Assembly (NCBI RefSeq): GCF_002080415.1
Contig: NZ_CP020476.1
Location: 1-30,295, forward strand
Source: Roseovarius mucosus
GTDB lineage: Bacteria > Pseudomonadota > Alphaproteobacteria > Rhodobacterales > Rhodobacteraceae
Length of the DNA stretch: 30,295 bases
Direction of reading: 5' to 3'
The position numbers and the translations under genes are program-made. Position 1 is the stretch's first letter. Each line of letters starts with the position of its first letter. Under the pieces are notes generated by a model. The model was not told the origin of the DNA. It ran no database searches and saw only the letters and a program-made list of their open reading frames with translations. Below are positions 1-7,351 of this stretch, in pieces.

Positions 1-540
1 GTCACCGAGCGCGGGGCCGTGGTCCATGCCGCCCGCCAGGCCCGCGCCGCCTTCCGCGAAATGCGTGAGCGGCTGGATATCGCGCGGGAGACCTACGGCA
101 TTGAGCGCGAGGCGGGGCAGGGCCGTGTTTCCGCCGGTCTGACGGCACTCCGGGCCGCGACGTCGAAAGAACGCGACGGGCGCACGTCGGACGATATCCG
201 TGAGCGGTTGTCGCAGGTCGTGGGCCGGTCACGGGACCAAGACGACACGCCAAAGCCGGAAGGTCGCAATTACGCGCGGGAGCGTCTGAAGGAAATCATG
301 GAGAAGGACGCCGGGCGCGACGGCCAGGCGGCGGTTCACAAGCTGGATGGTCACAGCGAGTATGATCTGGGTGAAGACACAGGACGCGATGGGCGGAAGC
401 CGTCGGTCAACGAGCGGCTGAAGGATATGCTGAATAAGCCGCGCGAGCGGCTGGAGATCGAGGACGAGCGCGACCAGGAGAAGGATCAGGAGGTCGAGAA
501 GGATAGGGACATCGACCGTGATCCAGGTCTCAGTCACTGA
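1..540 (+). CDS. mobA: MobQ-type relaxase, C-terminal part (rest at 29549-30295)
   Basis: This is the C-terminal 179 residues of a MobA/MobL relaxase, the nickase that cuts oriT and leads the strand into the recipient. No start is needed: the frame is open from base 1 (VTERGAVVHAARQARAAF) and continues directly from the last codon of the window (AERQGREYIP), which reads as one natural MobA sequence. The tail is highly charged and rich in repeated E/R/D/K stretches (around residues 100-175 of this part), as is common in relaxase tails that contact partner proteins. It ends with TGA at 538-540. The catalytic part lies at the far end of the window. Its last 11 bases overlap the convergent gene at 530-868. 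The join assumes a circular molecule, an inference from the frame. Confidence 0.85.
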   Translation, partial: VTERGAVVHAARQARAAFREMRERLDIARETYGIEREAGQGRVSAGLTALRAATSKERDGRTSDDIRERLSQVVGRSRDQDDTPKPEGRNYARERLKEIMEKDAGRDGQAAVHKLDGHSEYDLGEDTGRDGRKPSVNERLKDMLNKPRERLEIEDERDQEKDQEVEKDRDIDRDPGLSH

Positions 541-868
541 CGAGGCGATGAGAGGTCGTTTCCCCATTCTTCATGGGAATGCTTGCCTGAGAGAACCCGA
601 CACCAACAAGGAATGAAATCACACCGGTTGCCGTCTTGAATTCGCGCACCCTGATCGCATTCTGCGTCACGCGCGTTCTGGCAGTGACAAGGATTTTCTC
701 CTGCCCATCACTCCCAACCGTCCGCATGATCCACAGGCCGTACCAGCTTGGTCCCTTGCGTTCAGGATCGGTTTTGCACAGCACTTCGACCGTGTGTCCC
801 TCCTCAGCAAGTCCCCGAAGGCCTTGTTCGGTGGTGACGTTTAGTTCGAGGTCAATCGTCTGGTTCAT
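530..868 (-). CDS. Hypothetical protein, 112 aa
   Basis: I do not recognise a named family. The protein from the ATG at 868 (MNQTIDLELNVTTEQGLRGL) is compact with alternating beta-like stretches (HTVEVLCKTD, YGLWIMRTV, KILVTARTR) and a hydrophobic GVISFLVGVGFS segment near residue 85. A longer reading from 928 would add a 20-residue basic and leucine-rich leader. I prefer 868 because the sequence becomes protein-like only from there, but no strong ribosome site is visible at either start. The stop at 530-532 lies inside the end of the relaxase gene, so the two genes converge with an 11-base overlap. Position next to mob suggests a plasmid maintenance or transfer accessory; that is inference only. 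Confidence 0.55.
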   Translation of the reverse strand: MNQTIDLELNVTTEQGLRGLAEEGHTVEVLCKTDPERKGPSWYGLWIMRTVGSDGQEKILVTARTRVTQNAIRVREFKTATGVISFLVGVGFSQASIPMKNGETTSHRLVSD

Positions 869-1344
869 CGCGCATACCAACAGAAACAATAATGGTCGTC
901 TTGTGCCTGAATCTAACGAAGGCATCAATCGTATATTATCGAGTTAGATATGGCTCGATAGAGTTCAGTGATCCCGGCAGTGCGCCGGTATCGCTTTGAG
1001 CGATAGACAGGCAAGGGGATCGACGGGCTGACGCCCGCTCACCCCAACCCTGACAGTTTCCAAATTCTGTTGATCCGCCTGCCATCCTGGCAGGTCCGAG
1101 AAAACCGGCAAGCGCCGCCTGTGGCGTCGGTTCCGGCCCTGAATTCCGGTTCCTCCCACGCGCAGGCGCGCGGTTCCCTCCCAAATTCAGGCCCTCCACC
1201 CGGTTGTCACGGCCCCGCCAGGCCGCAGGACGGGCTTTGCCCTTACCTGCTCTGCCCTTCGGAATGCATGGGCATTCCAAAGATCAGAACAGGAAGGCCC
1301 GCCCATCGGCGGAAAGGGGGAAGAGACCCGGACCGCGTCACTCG
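869..1344. other. GC-rich, structured intergenic region upstream of ardC
   Basis: About 480 bases with no convincing gene. Short open frames on both strands have R/P/G-rich compositions typical of non-coding GC-rich DNA. Small perfect hairpins are present: ATCGCT-TTG-AGCGAT at 988-1002 and CCTGCCA-TCC-TGGCAGG at 1078-1094. Other partial repeats of GAATTCCGG/AAATTCAGG type follow at 1140-1195. The region may hold the ardC promoter or a leading-region single-strand element, but no -35/-10 pair could be assigned with confidence. Confidence 0.4.
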
Positions 1345-1358
1345 AAGGAGGGTCACAA

Positions 1359-2243
1359 ATGACCGCAGAGAAGTTTGACGTTTATTCCCATGTCACCAGC
1401 CAGATCATCGCCCAGATCGAGGCGGGAACACCGCCCTGGCGCAAGCCGTGGACTGGCGGCGGGGCATCGGTCAGCTTGCCGGAACGGTTCAACGGGGAGG
1501 CCTATCGGGGCATCAACATCCTGATGCTTTGGGCCACGGCGATGGCCAAGGATTACAGCTCAGCTCGCTGGATGACGTTCAATCAAGCCAAGCAGCTTGG
1601 GGGCCATGTCCGCAAGGGTGAGAAATCCGCAACCGTCGTGAAATACGGCACCGTTGAGCGCGAGGACGAGAACGGCGAAGAGCGCCAGATTCCCTATGCC
1701 AGAGCCTACCGCGTGTTCAACACTGATCAGATCGAGGGCTTGTCTGCTGAATTCTACATCCTGCCCGATCCGCCCCGTGATCTTGGCACCGAGGCCGACC
1801 CCAAGCTGGAGGCGTTCTTTGCCGCGACCGGCGCGCAGATCGACAGCACCGAGGAGCCGCGCGCCTATTACAACATCAAGACCGACCGCATCCACTTGCC
1901 GCCGATCGCGACCTTTCACAGGGCCGCAGGATATTACGGCACCTTGGCGCATGAGCTGACCCACTGGACAGGGGCGACAAAGCGGCTTGACCGCTTGGGC
2001 CGGTTTAATGACCGCAAGGCTTACGCGTTCGAGGAGCTGGTCGCGGAGATTGGCAACTGCATGCTTTGCGCGCAGATCGGGGTAGAGCCTGAATTCGACC
2101 AGAGCGCGGCCTATGTCGAAGGATGGCTTGAGGCGATGAAGGAAGATAGCCGTGCGATTTTCCGCGCCGCGTCCGAGGCGCAGAAGGCCGTGGATTACAT
2201 CATGGACCGAACCGCGCACACCGACCAGATGGCCGCAGAGTAG
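1359..2243 (+). CDS. ardC: ArdC-like antirestriction protein (zincin metallopeptidase)
   Basis: A 294-residue ArdC-family protein. Residues about 5-125 match the N-terminal ssDNA-binding domain of the family (YSHVTSQIIAQIEAGTPPWRKPW, then FNGEAYRGINILMLW and a lysine-rich GGHVRKGEKSATVVKYG). The C-terminal half is a zincin-like domain with the metal motif HELTH at 198-202 and a downstream glutamate-rich helix (AFEELVAEIG). ArdC proteins enter or act in the recipient and protect incoming single-stranded plasmid DNA against restriction; the enzymatic role of the zincin domain is not firmly known. The start is set by a strong AAGGAGGG site at 1345-1352. It stands alone between a structured leader and a rho-independent terminator. 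The gene reads in the same direction as the relaxase and close behind it, which fits a leading-region gene expressed early in transfer. Confidence 0.9.
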   Translation: MTAEKFDVYSHVTSQIIAQIEAGTPPWRKPWTGGGASVSLPERFNGEAYRGINILMLWATAMAKDYSSARWMTFNQAKQLGGHVRKGEKSATVVKYGTVEREDENGEERQIPYARAYRVFNTDQIEGLSAEFYILPDPPRDLGTEADPKLEAFFAATGAQIDSTEEPRAYYNIKTDRIHLPPIATFHRAAGYYGTLAHELTHWTGATKRLDRLGRFNDRKAYAFEELVAEIGNCMLCAQIGVEPEFDQSAAYVEGWLEAMKEDSRAIFRAASEAQKAVDYIMDRTAHTDQMAAE

Positions 2244-2267
2244 CAGCCCACCCCACTGAAATGATCG

Positions 2268-2298
2268 AGGCCCCCGTCAGCAGGCGGGGGCCTTTTTG
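2268..2298 (+). terminator. Rho-independent terminator of ardC
   Basis: A perfect 9-bp stem (AGGCCCCCG at 2268-2276, CGGGGGCCT at 2285-2293) with an 8-base loop is followed by a run of T (2293-2297). It lies 25 bases after the ardC stop. Confidence 0.9.
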
Positions 2299-2558
2299 TG
2301 TTTTGACGTGATCGTGGGTGTCGGCGGTTTTAGGGTGACCTGTCGGCGGGCAACCTGAAGGCCACCCGCCGACAGGCCCGGCGCTTCGCGCGGACAGGCA
2401 TAAAACGCCCGCAGGTAGTGACTTTCGCCTACAGCCGGGCCAGTAACCGCAGTGCGGACTTGGACGACCTATACGAGTTCAGTCCTAACAGTCGCTTTTC
2501 CAAGAAATGCTCATGCCAACAAATCTGAAGCGATGATCGAAGATTGGTTTGTTGGAGA
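2299..2558. other. Intergenic region between ardC and the mer module, with an inverted repeat
   Basis: No gene seen. There is a perfect 11-bp inverted repeat at 2340-2350 and 2365-2375 (CTGTCGGCGGG / CCCGCCGACAG) with a 14-base loop, and an extra direct copy of TGTCGGCGG just before it (near 2318). No T-run follows on either strand, so it is a weak terminator candidate for the leftward mer operon, or a relic of the module boundary. Confidence 0.5.
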
Positions 2559-3911
2559 TCAGAGCAGCGACCCCAAATCCGATCCAACACTTGGATAGGC
2601 CGCCGTCATCGACCGAAGCTGCTTTGCCGTAAGGCCCAGCTTGATTGCCAACCCGAAAAAGTTGATCAGCTCGCCGTATTCCGGGCCGAACAGGTGCGCG
2701 CCGAGGATTTTGCCGTTCGACTTGTCTACGAGGACCTTCGCTGCGGCGGACGTCTCGCCGATCCGGTAGTTTGAATACCAACCGCCAGTGTCGGTGAACC
2801 GGACATCCACGTCATGCCCGGCGTCCTTTGCCTCACTTTCCAACATGCCGACACGCGCCACTTCTGGGACCGTGAAGACGGCTGTAGGAATACCGGCATA
2901 ATCCGGTACGGCCTGCGCGTCCTTGAGCATGTTGCTGGCCGCGACCTTCCCTTCGATCACGGCGACTGGCGTCAGCGGCATGCCATCGGTGTCGGCGGAA
3001 TCTCCGGCGGCATAGACCGCGCTGCTTGTCGTGCTTTGCAGATGGGGGGCTACAACGATGCCCTTGTCGCTGTAGTCAACACCGGCGGCCTCCAGATTCA
3101 GGTCGGCAAGGGCAGCTACGCGGCCCGCGCCATGCACGACCAGATCGGTTTCGACTGTCCAGGTCTGATCGCCTGACTTCACCTCGACAGTGAATGCTCC
3201 ATTGGTTTCCGCGACGGAGACGATTTCGGTCTCGCGCATCAGGTCCACGCCGATACCGGTGCCGCGCTCGATCAGCATTTCGACCAGATCGGGATCGAAG
3301 CCGCGTAAGGGCCGGGCGCCACGATCCACGATGATCGGGTTGGCTCCGGCCCGTGCGGCGATATGCGCAAACTCGAAGGACACGAAGCCGCCACCGATAA
3401 ATAGAACCCGTTTGGGAAGGGCCTCCAAGTTGAGGAAATCCGTGCTGTCGATCGCGAGATCGGCTCCTGTGAAGCTCAGCGGCCTGGGCATGGCACCGGC
3501 GGCCACGAGGAACCGTTCCGACCGATATGCCGTTCCATCGACCTCCAGCGTGTTGCTTCCCGTGAACCGCGCGGCTCCGTGCAGGGTTTCGACGCCGTTG
3601 CCCAACAGGCCTTTTTCCATCTTGTCCGGCACCGGGTCGGTGAAGCCACGCTTGTGTGCCATCAGATCGGCCCAGTTGATCGACAGATCACCGGGATCGA
3701 TCCCCTTGCCTTGCATAAGTCGTGCGGAGTCGATGATTTCCGCACCGCGCCGCAGGATTTTCTTTGGATCGCAGCCGCGCAATGCGCAGGTGCCGCCATA
3801 GGGCAGCGCATCGACAATGGCTACACGCCATCCTGCTGCGCCACACTTGTTGGCGGCGGCCACGCCTGCCATTCCAGCCCCGATGACGATCAGGTCGTAG
3901 TTTTCGCTCAT
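2559..3911 (-). CDS. FAD/NAD(P)-dependent disulfide oxidoreductase of the mer operon (glutathione reductase/MerA-like)
   Basis: A 450-residue member of the pyridine nucleotide-disulfide oxidoreductase family. Visible parts: FAD-binding GAGMAG at 11-16, a redox disulfide motif GTCALRGCDPKK (Cys42 and Cys47), a second nucleotide-binding loop FIGGGFVSFE, the FAD-contact AAGDS motif, and a C-terminal dimerisation domain. The redox motif departs from the usual CVNVGCVPSK, and the C-terminus has TAAYPSVGSD (Tyr439-Pro440) where glutathione reductases have the catalytic His-Pro. It also lacks the terminal Cys pair of MerA, so it is not a mercuric reductase by motif. It follows merA by 10 bases in the same direction and is the last gene of the operon. 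A role in reducing a low-molecular thiol during mercury stress is plausible but inferred. Confidence 0.85.
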   Translation of the reverse strand: MSENYDLIVIGAGMAGVAAANKCGAAGWRVAIVDALPYGGTCALRGCDPKKILRRGAEIIDSARLMQGKGIDPGDLSINWADLMAHKRGFTDPVPDKMEKGLLGNGVETLHGAARFTGSNTLEVDGTAYRSERFLVAAGAMPRPLSFTGADLAIDSTDFLNLEALPKRVLFIGGGFVSFEFAHIAARAGANPIIVDRGARPLRGFDPDLVEMLIERGTGIGVDLMRETEIVSVAETNGAFTVEVKSGDQTWTVETDLVVHGAGRVAALADLNLEAAGVDYSDKGIVVAPHLQSTTSSAVYAAGDSADTDGMPLTPVAVIEGKVAASNMLKDAQAVPDYAGIPTAVFTVPEVARVGMLESEAKDAGHDVDVRFTDTGGWYSNYRIGETSAAAKVLVDKSNGKILGAHLFGPEYGELINFFGLAIKLGLTAKQLRSMTAAYPSVGSDLGSLL

Positions 3912-3921
3912 TTTCTGGTCC

Positions 3922-5355
3922 TTATCCGGCGCAGCAGCTCAGTTTCGCCACGTCCATGTCGAAGGTTTGCGCCGCCAGCTTCAGCCCTTCCACCGTTGTC
4001 AGATACGGGAAGATCGTCTCCCCGAGCGCCTTTGTAGTCATGCCGAACTTCAGCGCCATGACGAGGGTCTGGATCGTATCAGACCCCTCGGGCGCGATGA
4101 CCTGGCCACCAAGCAATCGGTCGGTCTTTCTGTCCGCCACCAGCTTGATCAATCCGCGCGTGTCGCGTGCGGCCAACGCGCGAGGCACCTGATCGAGCGG
4201 CACGATGGACGTCTTGACGTCGAAGCCCGCGTCCCGCGCCTGGGCTTCACTGAAACCGACGCCCGCGACCTGCGGGTCGGAAAACACCACCCACGGCATC
4301 GCGGCGTTGTCGTAACGATTGTCCTCACCAAGCACTGCGTTTTTGACGGCGAGCTTTGCGCCGTAGGCCGCCATATAGACGAACTGGTCGCGGTCGGTCA
4401 CATCGCCCGCAGCGTAGATGCCGGGCACCGATGTTTGCATATCCTCACCGACGACGATGGACCCACGTGCGTCTGTTTCCACGCCGATTGCGTCCAGGCC
4501 CATATCTTCGGTATTTGCCCGCCTGCCAGCGGTCGCAACAAGATGATCCGCCGTCACTTCGACAGGCTTTCCGTTCTGGATCACGCGCAACGTCACGCCC
4601 GCAGCAACGTCGCGGCGCACGGTGTCGTAGCTCAATCCGGTCAGAAGGGTGATCCCTTCGGCCTCGAACGCCTCCGCCAGCGCCTCCGAGACTTCCGGCT
4701 CCGCGCCGGGCAGCAGGTGCGACCGGGCGACGAGCGTGACCTTCACGCCCATGCGGCTCATCATCTGGGCCAGCTCCGCGCCGATGTAGCCCGCGCCGAT
4801 GAAGATCAGGCTTTTCGGCAGCGCTTCGAGTTCCAGAAGGCTGGTGCTGTCGAGCGCGCCGATTTCCTCGATGCCGTCGATGGTCGGCAGGATGGGACGC
4901 CCGCCCGTGGCGATGATGGTCTTCGGTGCTTTCAGGATTCTATCACCGACTGCCACGCCACCTTCGATCAGCCGCGCGGGACCTGCGTCGATGTAATCGA
5001 CACTCTCATATTCCGGCAAAAGGTCCGCGTATTTCTTCTGGCGCAGGGTCTCTACCAGATCGTCTTTGGACTGAACGAGCGTCTGCCAATCATCGACTTG
5101 CGCATGGCCTGATAGACCGGGGAACCGTTTGGCAGCTCCCGCACCGTGCACGGCCTCTGCCGCGCGGATCATTGCCTTGGACGGCACGCATCCCACGTTG
5201 ACGCAGGTTCCGCCTATGGTGCCATGTCCCACGAGAGCGACGCGCTTTCCGGCATCCGCGCCAGTAATTGCGGCGGAGAACCCCGCCGACCCCGCCCCGA
5301 GGACGATCAGGTCATAGCCGCCTTGGCCGTAGCCGCCTTTAATTAGGTCTTTCAT
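3922..5355 (-). CDS. merA: Mercury(II) reductase MerA
   Basis: Cytosolic flavoenzyme that reduces Hg(II) to volatile Hg(0) with NADPH. From the ATG at 5355 the protein has 477 residues: FAD site GAGSAG near 20-25, redox-active disulfide GGTCVNVGCVPSK (Cys51, Cys56), NADPH site GAGYIGAELA, AAGDVTD, and the C-terminal LSCCAG whose vicinal cysteines (474-475) hand Hg(II) to the active site. The N-terminal MerP-like metal-binding domain found in many MerA proteins is absent. A GTG at 5370 would add five residues but overlaps the likely ribosome site GTGAGG; I chose 5355, which starts one base after the stop of the upstream 45-residue gene (TGAGATG), implying translational coupling. Part of the leftward mer operon. 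Confidence 0.96.
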   Translation of the reverse strand: MKDLIKGGYGQGGYDLIVLGAGSAGFSAAITGADAGKRVALVGHGTIGGTCVNVGCVPSKAMIRAAEAVHGAGAAKRFPGLSGHAQVDDWQTLVQSKDDLVETLRQKKYADLLPEYESVDYIDAGPARLIEGGVAVGDRILKAPKTIIATGGRPILPTIDGIEEIGALDSTSLLELEALPKSLIFIGAGYIGAELAQMMSRMGVKVTLVARSHLLPGAEPEVSEALAEAFEAEGITLLTGLSYDTVRRDVAAGVTLRVIQNGKPVEVTADHLVATAGRRANTEDMGLDAIGVETDARGSIVVGEDMQTSVPGIYAAGDVTDRDQFVYMAAYGAKLAVKNAVLGEDNRYDNAAMPWVVFSDPQVAGVGFSEAQARDAGFDVKTSIVPLDQVPRALAARDTRGLIKLVADRKTDRLLGGQVIAPEGSDTIQTLVMALKFGMTTKALGETIFPYLTTVEGLKLAAQTFDMDVAKLSCCAG

Positions 5356-5356
5356 C

Positions 5357-5494
5357 TCAGCGTACCTCACTTGATTCGTGATTTCTCGATTTAGCCGCGA
5401 GCAGATAGATGACTGCGCCGATTGCGATCAGCGGTGTCAACATGCCGAGAAGACCGAAGAACATACCGGTGGCGGTGCAACATCCCATCATCAT
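5357..5494 (-). CDS. Small one-helix membrane peptide with a Cys pair, mer operon (45 aa)
   Basis: A 45-residue frame beginning MMMGCCTATGMFF, with one long hydrophobic stretch (residues about 8-34) and a charged tail (KSRNHESSEVR). It is too short for routine gene callers but well supported: AAGGAA lies about 7 bases before the ATG at 5494, the start overlaps the stop of the MerF-like gene (ATGA), and its own stop sits one base before the merA ATG. The vicinal Cys5-Cys6 at the membrane edge resembles the CC pairs that mercury carriers use to pass Hg(II). I do not recognise a named family; a mercury-relay peptide is inference. Confidence 0.65.
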   Translation of the reverse strand: MMMGCCTATGMFFGLLGMLTPLIAIGAVIYLLAAKSRNHESSEVR

Positions 5495-5877
5495 GAGAGC
5501 GTTCCTTTCTTTTGCGCACGGTTCACGAGAACCGCGTAGAGTGCTGTGGCGGCGAAAACGCCGATTGTGATCCGTATTGCGAACCTGAATTCGAGGAGAA
5601 TGATCAGGATCGACAGAACTGCCGCGAGGCCGGTGGCCCAGAGTTTCGGGGCCGGTCCCGGCTTGCCAGCGCGCAGCCAAAGGGCCTGTGCCACCACGGC
5701 GAGACTGAAAAACAGCAGCGGGAACAGGGCGTAATCGAGCCAACCCGTGAGGGCCGACAACCCGACGCCAGCAATGATGACGACCAGAAGCGGTGTAAAG
5801 CAGCAGAGCGCGGCGAAGAGCGCACCGCCAAGCCCCCATTTCAGCAGGCGGTCGGGATTTTCAGGTGTGTCAGTCAA
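5491..5877 (-). CDS. merF: MerF-like mercury transport protein, C-terminally extended
   Basis: A 128-residue inner-membrane protein. Residues about 12-70 follow the MerF pattern: a first helix carrying the vicinal cysteines in GALFAALCCFTPLLVV (Cys25-Cys26), then AGVGLSALTGWLDYALFPLLFF. MerF moves Hg(II) from MerP across the inner membrane to MerA. Classical MerF has about 80 residues; this one has roughly 50 more with two further hydrophobic segments (WATGLAAVLSILIILL and IRITIGVFAATALYAVLV), so it probably has four helices. The start is a TTG at 5877 that overlaps the stop of the preceding gene (TTGA); no other good start is near. Its stop overlaps the next start (ATGA). Confidence 0.8.
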   Translation of the reverse strand: MTDTPENPDRLLKWGLGGALFAALCCFTPLLVVIIAGVGLSALTGWLDYALFPLLFFSLAVVAQALWLRAGKPGPAPKLWATGLAAVLSILIILLEFRFAIRITIGVFAATALYAVLVNRAQKKGTLS

Positions 5878-6125
5878 GGGGCCGTCTTTCGTTGTGATGG
5901 GTCTGAGCTGGAGGCGCGTCTCATGTGCGAACGACGCAGTGCGCGGACGATCAAGTAGGTCAGACCCGTCAAAACCAGCACGGCAATACCGTTTACCCCG
6001 GAGAGCCAGGCACCAATGCCGCCGAACAACGCTGCGAGCACGGCAGTTCCCCCGCCGCAGCAGACGACCACGACCGGAGCTGCTATTCCGAAGGCCAACA
6101 GCCCACCCATCAGATTGTCACGCAT
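5874..6125 (-). CDS. Small two-helix membrane protein with a CC pair, mer operon (83 aa)
   Basis: From the ATG at 6125 the protein reads MRDNLMGGLLAFGIAAPVV and carries Cys22-Cys23 followed by GGG, inside the first of two hydrophobic helices (about 8-38 and 43-60), then a basic, serine-rich cytosolic tail. The layout (two helices, vicinal cysteines in helix one) is like small mercury carriers such as MerE, but I cannot match it to MerE, MerF or MerC motif for motif. An upstream ATG at 6176 lies inside merP and gives an unlikely N-terminus. The start follows the merP stop by 10 bases, and its own stop overlaps the MerF-like start. Probable role: an additional Hg(II) carrier (inference). Confidence 0.7.
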   Translation of the reverse strand: MRDNLMGGLLAFGIAAPVVVVCCGGGTAVLAALFGGIGAWLSGVNGIAVLVLTGLTYLIVRALRRSHMRRASSSDPSQRKTAP

Positions 6126-6135
6126 TGCAGACGGC

Positions 6136-6438
6136 TCAGGAGGCTGCGTCAGGCAGCACTTGCGCCGGATAGCCATTGGCCGTCACCGCGCCGATGATGC
6201 TTTCGATGGAAGTCTCGGCGTCATCGTAGGTCACGCTGTAAACACCCTGTCCGTATTCGGGGCCGTCCTGGAACGCAGCAATCTCGACCGAAGGAACACC
6301 GCGCATCGAACTGGCAACAATGAACGAACAGGACGGGCATGTCAGTTCGCTGACGGCGATCTCGACCTGGCGCTCTTCAGCGAGGGCCGGGGTCGAGAGT
6401 GCGGCGATGGTCAGGGCGTATAAAAGGAGATGCTTCAT
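6136..6438 (-). CDS. merP: Periplasmic mercury-binding protein MerP
   Basis: A 100-residue periplasmic protein with a clear signal peptide (MKHLLLYALTIAALSTPALA, cleavage after residue 20) and one heavy-metal-associated domain. The metal motif is LTCPSC (Cys34, Cys37), and the beta-alpha-beta pattern ends with the typical SIIGAVTANGYPAQV. It binds Hg(II) in the periplasm and passes it to the membrane carriers. An ATG at 6444 also exists, but GAGG lies only three bases before it; from 6438 the spacing is nine, so 6438 is preferred. It follows merT by 15 bases in the leftward operon. Confidence 0.93.
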   Translation of the reverse strand: MKHLLLYALTIAALSTPALAEERQVEIAVSELTCPSCSFIVASSMRGVPSVEIAAFQDGPEYGQGVYSVTYDDAETSIESIIGAVTANGYPAQVLPDAAS

Positions 6439-6453
6439 GGTCATGGTCCTCGT

Positions 6454-6861
6454 TCAGAATTTCAGGATGATGGGGGTGATGTAGGGAAAGATCATAGCAA
6501 CAGCGACAATCGCGGACGCGGCCCAGAGGGTTGCGCGCATGATGCGGCGGTCGATGGGGCGGGCGCAGGTGCCATCGGCACAGGACTCGGCATTTACAGG
6601 CTTGTAAGCCTTGTAGAAGCCGTATCCCAAGAACGCGGCGCTCAGCGCGAAGGTGTACCACTTGTAGGCATAGAGCGCCCCGAGCTGCGCGATGAACACG
6701 CCTGTTACGCCAAAGCTGACCAGCACCAATGGAAGGATGCAGCACGAGGTCATCGCCAGCGCACCGAGGACGCCGAGGCCGGTCACGCCCCATCCCTTGG
6801 TGGTTTCGTCGCCAATTTTCTGCGACCGAGATTGCGGAAGTTCCGCCAAATTTTGTTCCAT
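6454..6861 (-). CDS. merT: Mercuric transport protein MerT
   Basis: A 135-residue inner-membrane protein with three hydrophobic segments. The first carries the vicinal pair Cys40-Cys41 (MTSCCILPLVLVSFG), and the cytosolic loop before the third carries Cys94 and Cys99 (SCADGTC), the cysteine layout of MerT proteins. It takes Hg(II) from MerP and delivers it inside. The open frame extends upstream to 7011, but that part overlaps merR and the operator. The start at 6861 has AAGGAAG five bases ahead. First gene of the leftward operon, transcribed from the promoter at 6891-6921. Confidence 0.94.
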   Translation of the reverse strand: MEQNLAELPQSRSQKIGDETTKGWGVTGLGVLGALAMTSCCILPLVLVSFGVTGVFIAQLGALYAYKWYTFALSAAFLGYGFYKAYKPVNAESCADGTCARPIDRRIMRATLWAASAIVAVAMIFPYITPIILKF

Positions 6862-6890
6862 CGAATCTTCCTTGAACAGATATTTCCACC

Positions 6891-6921
6891 GTTCTAGGGT
6901 CTGTAGTTGATACAGGATCAA
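6891..6921 (-). promoter_or_regulatory. mer operator/promoter (MerR-type, 19-bp spacer)
   Basis: On the minus strand a -35 TTGATC (6916-6921) and a -10 TAGAAC (6891-6896) are separated by 19 bp, the over-long spacing that defines MerR-controlled promoters. Within the spacer is the perfect dyad CTGTA-N5-TACAG (6901-6915), the expected MerR site. It lies between divergent merT and merR and should serve both. Confidence 0.88.
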
Positions 6922-6937
6922 GGGATTTTTTGGCACA

Positions 6938-7351
6938 ATGAGTAACACAAGCGTGAGATCTATTCGGCGGAGCGATTTGGCCCGCGCAACGGGCTGCAAC
7001 CTGGAAACCATTCGCTACTACGAGAAAATCGGGATCATGCCGGACCCGCCGCGCAGTGTGAAAGGCTATCGCAGCTACGATGATACCCACGTCAAGCGGC
7101 TGAAATTCGTCATGCGGTCCCGCGATCTAGGCTTTTCTCTTGAAGAGGTTCGCGGGCTGCTTGGGCTGGTCGATGACCGATGCCGGACATGCGCCGAGGT
7201 GCAGATGATCGCCGAAGATCATCTGACAGACGTTCGAGCCAAGATCGCCGACCTGAAGCGGATCGAGCGCGTTTTGTCGGACACCGTTGCACGATGCACT
7301 GGTGATGCCGCGCCGGAATGCGCGGTGATCGACGCGCTACTCGATGCTTAA
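6938..7351 (+). CDS. merR: Hg(II)-responsive transcriptional regulator MerR
   Basis: A 137-residue MerR protein: winged-helix domain at 8-75 (ATGCNLETIRYYEKIGIM, GYRSYDDTHVKRLKFVMRSR), a dimerisation helix, and cysteines at 82, 85, 120 and 128. Cys82 and the C-terminal pair correspond to the three Hg(II) ligands of known MerR proteins (82, 117, 126 in Tn501). It represses and, when bound to Hg(II), activates the leftward mer operon by twisting the over-spaced promoter. It reads divergently from merT. An AAGGGA precedes the ATG at a rather long distance, so the ribosome site is weak. No other gene follows in its direction. Confidence 0.95.
   Translation: MSNTSVRSIRRSDLARATGCNLETIRYYEKIGIMPDPPRSVKGYRSYDDTHVKRLKFVMRSRDLGFSLEEVRGLLGLVDDRCRTCAEVQMIAEDHLTDVRAKIADLKRIERVLSDTVARCTGDAAPECAVIDALLDA

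Noticed and set aside
936..1280. A 114-codon minus-strand frame in the ardC leader
   Set aside because: Low-complexity G/R/P-rich composition, no ribosome site, no domain.
2340..2375. Inverted repeat as terminator of the mer operon
   Set aside because: No T-run on the minus-strand side; kept only as an inverted repeat in the intergenic entry.
3967..5112. A 381-codon plus-strand frame opposite merA
   Set aside because: Antisense shadow of merA; arginine/histidine-rich with no domain.
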